A stretch of DNA of 64,000 nucleotides, from positions 124,001 through 188,000 of the forward strand of contig NZ_JBATXG010000025.1 of NCBI RefSeq assembly GCF_049673105.1. Direction: 5' to 3'. Each line of letters begins with the position of its first letter. The first letter of the stretch is position 1. A model generated the notes under the pieces. It did not search any database. It was not told the DNA's origin and saw nothing but the letters and a program-made list of their open reading frames with translations. The stretch comes from Castellaniella sp049673105. GTDB taxonomy: Bacteria > Pseudomonadota > Gammaproteobacteria > Burkholderiales > Burkholderiaceae_B. Below are positions 62,405 to 64,000 of the stretch, piece after piece. Position numbers and translations under genes: made by a program.

Positions 62405-63933
62405 GCGACCTCTCCCCGATCAGCCGCGAGTTCGCGCACCGCCTCGACGAAGCAGGCGCTGCGATGGGCGTAATTGCGGAACATGTCCATGCTGGCGCAA
62501 GCAGGCGACAGCAACACGGCATCGCCCGGCTTGGCCAGATCCATGCCGTCGCGCACCGCCTGCTCCAGCGTCTGGCACGACACCAGCGGCACTCCGCAAT
62601 CCACCAGGGCCTGGCCGATGACGGGTCCATCCTGACCGATCAGCAAGACGGCCCGGGCATGCGCCCGCACAGCCGCTGCCAAAGGAGTAAAGTCCTGGCC
62701 TTTGCCCAACCCCCCGGCAATCAACACGACTGGACGTCCCTGGCCCTGCAAGGCGGCCAGGGTGGCGCCGACATTGGTGCCTTTGCTGTCGTCGACGAAA
62801 TCTACGCCAGCGATGGACTGAATGAATTCCGTACGGTGGGCTTCGCCCCGATAATCGCGCAGCGCATGCAGCATACGCGCCCAATCCAGCCCGGCGGCAG
62901 CCCCCAAGGCCAGGGCGGCCAGGGCATTGAGCGCATTGTGCTGCCCCCTGACCTGCAAGGCATCGACCGGCATCAGCGCCTGCGCCGTCCCCTGGGGGCG
63001 GCGCGCCGGCTCTGCCGGCTGTTGGGCCTTGCGCCGCGGCGCGGGGGATTCGGATGCCGGTTCAGCGGCGGGCACCATGACCAGCCAGCCCAGATCATGC
63101 TGGACCTGCAACCCCAAGTCACCCGCCAGCACAGGGGTATCAGGACCGAAGCTGCACACATCGAGCGCGTCCAGATCCTGCACCATCGCCCGCACCAAGG
63201 CATCGGCACGGTTGACGACTCGCACCCGCGCCATCGTCAATAGGCGCGCCTTGGCCGCGGCATAGGCCTGCATGTCGCCATGCCAATCCAGATGATCCTG
63301 GGTGACGTTCAACACCACGGCGGCATCGGCTGCCAGCGAGGTCGTGGCTTCCAGCTGAAAACTGGACAATTCCAAAACCCAGACGTCCGGCAGATCATCG
63401 GTTTGCAGCGCATCCAACAGGCTGTCCAAAGCCGCCGGGCTGATATTGCCCGCTGCCCGGACCCGCCGCCCGCAGCCCTGCGCCAGATGGCGCGTCAACG
63501 ACGTCACGGTGGTCTTGCCGTTCGTCCCGGTGACTGCCAGCACGACGGGGGTGTAGTCCTGCTCGCGCAGATCCGCCAGCGCCCTGGCAAACAGTTCGAT
63601 TTCGCCCAGCACTTCGATATGGCGGGCGCGGGCTGCAGCCAGCAATCCGGCGATCGGCGCCTCATGCGGATTCAAGCCGGGGCTGAGCACCAGCGTCAGC
63701 ACGCCGTCCAGAGCGGTTTCGTCCAGGGCTTGCGGCCCCAGGCGCAGATCGGCGTCGATCCCTGCGGCTTTCAACGCGGCCAGGCCGCCCGGTTGCTCGC
63801 GGGTGTCCAGCACCCGCAACGGCACGCCCTGGGCAGCGCACCAGCGGGCAGCGGCCACGCCGGTTTCCCCCAGACCCAGAATCAGGGTCAGGCCATCGCG
63901 GCGCAGAGAGGGGAAGTGATAGGCGGCGTTCAT
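62401..63933 (-). CDS. murD: UDP-N-acetylmuramoylalanine--D-glutamate ligase
   Basis: This 510-residue Mur ligase adds D-glutamate. It has ILGLGETGVAAARWCA at the start, the ATP loop VLAVTGTNGKTTVTSLTRHL, WVLELSSFQLEATTSLAADAAVVLNVTQDHLDWH and VDFVDDSKGTNVGATLAALQG. It is about 70 residues longer than the E. coli enzyme, partly because of a Pro/Ala/Arg-rich insert (about residues 289-318) in the central domain. Its ATG overlaps the mraY stop. Confidence 0.95.
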   Translation of the reverse strand: MNAAYHFPSLRRDGLTLILGLGETGVAAARWCAAQGVPLRVLDTREQPGGLAALKAAGIDADLRLGPQALDETALDGVLTLVLSPGLNPHEAPIAGLLAAARARHIEVLGEIELFARALADLREQDYTPVVLAVTGTNGKTTVTSLTRHLAQGCGRRVRAAGNISPAALDSLLDALQTDDLPDVWVLELSSFQLEATTSLAADAAVVLNVTQDHLDWHGDMQAYAAAKARLLTMARVRVVNRADALVRAMVQDLDALDVCSFGPDTPVLAGDLGLQVQHDLGWLVMVPAAEPASESPAPRRKAQQPAEPARRPQGTAQALMPVDALQVRGQHNALNALAALALGAAAGLDWARMLHALRDYRGEAHRTEFIQSIAGVDFVDDSKGTNVGATLAALQGQGRPVVLIAGGLGKGQDFTPLAAAVRAHARAVLLIGQDGPVIGQALVDCGVPLVSCQTLEQAVRDGMDLAKPGDAVLLSPACASMDMFRNYAHRSACFVEAVRELAADRGEVA

Positions 63934-64000
63934 CGCAGCTTCAGGCTCGCCAGACCGATCAGGACCAGCATCATGGTGATGATCCAGAAACGCACCACCA
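63930..64000 (-). CDS. mraY: Phospho-N-acetylmuramoyl-pentapeptide transferase, C-terminal end only
   Basis: The last 22 codons of a minus-strand gene enter the window: VVVRFWIITMMLVLIGLASL then KLR and stop. This matches the terminal membrane helix of MraY, and mraY precedes murD in most dcw clusters. The rest lies beyond 64000. Confidence 0.85.
   Translation of the reverse strand, partial: VVRFWIITMMLVLIGLASLKLR

Overview
The window reads as a high-GC chromosome segment from a betaproteobacterium of the order Burkholderiales, most like an Alcaligenaceae member (Bordetella, Achromobacter and Castellaniella relatives). This is inferred from the family content and gene order: a dcw division cluster followed by lpxC, a dciA-like gene, an M23 peptidase and secA; glyQS-gmhB-plsC; lptD-surA-rsmA beside amgK-murU; and a ccoNO-type oxidase cluster. 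I see almost entirely core chromosome. There is no insertion sequence, prophage, CRISPR array or rRNA operon, and one tRNA (Lys).

Layout from left to right. 1-4.8 kb (minus) is the end of a surface-polysaccharide locus: a WecA-like initiating transferase, a UDP-sugar 6-dehydrogenase (TviB/WbpO type), a UDP-sugar 4-epimerase (TviC/WbpP type) and a MurJ/MviN-family flippase cut by the window edge. 4.9-8.6 kb holds a succinate-semialdehyde dehydrogenase divergent from an IclR regulator, then the glutamate carrier gltS. 8.6-13.9 kb (minus) is a respiratory operon: CcoN and CcoO, a mono-haem cytochrome c, an SCO-type copper chaperone, a membrane protein and the ubiquinone hydroxylase Coq7, with a predicted small RNA after it. 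14-18.6 kb holds an OsmC-like protein, thyA, a CitE-like lyase, class I fumarase and an enoyl-CoA hydratase. 18.7-24.4 kb (plus) is glyQ-glyS-gmhB-plsC-ygjP-like, then gloA. 24.4-29.2 kb (minus) is lptD-surA-rsmA. 29.2-31.9 kb (plus) is amgK-murU for muropeptide recycling and a membrane coiled-coil protein.

32-37 kb (minus) contains two uptake systems, a glutamine-type ABC transporter and MetNIQ. 37.3-39.6 kb has a TerC/CorC membrane protein, a small secreted Cys-containing protein and tRNA-Lys. 39.6-48.8 kb has a metallophosphoesterase, a divergent family-31 glycosidase, mnmC, suhB, an M20 amidohydrolase, a YciA-like thioesterase and mgtE. 49-64 kb (minus except dciA) is secA, an M23 peptidase, dciA, lpxC and the dcw genes ftsZ-ftsA-ftsQ-ddl-murC-murG-ftsW-murD-mraY(partial). 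Envelope building dominates: lipid A (lpxC), heptose (gmhB), LPS export (lptD), phospholipid (plsC), peptidoglycan synthesis and recycling, and capsule or O-antigen sugars.

The most interesting unexplained item is a predicted ~150-nt small RNA on the minus strand at 8613-8765. It has its own promoter-like boxes, a strong intrinsic terminator, and a hairpin that presents an anti-Shine-Dalgarno sequence in its loop. Other items worth checking are an 18-bp near-palindrome in the gabD/iclR intergenic region, a 33-codon membrane-peptide ORF ahead of lptD, a terminator-like hairpin with a 10-codon ORF overlapping the metN start, an 11-bp inverted repeat after mgtE, a cysteine-free LptD, a GlnP-type permease with two extra membrane segments, and a GH31 protein with altered active-site motifs.
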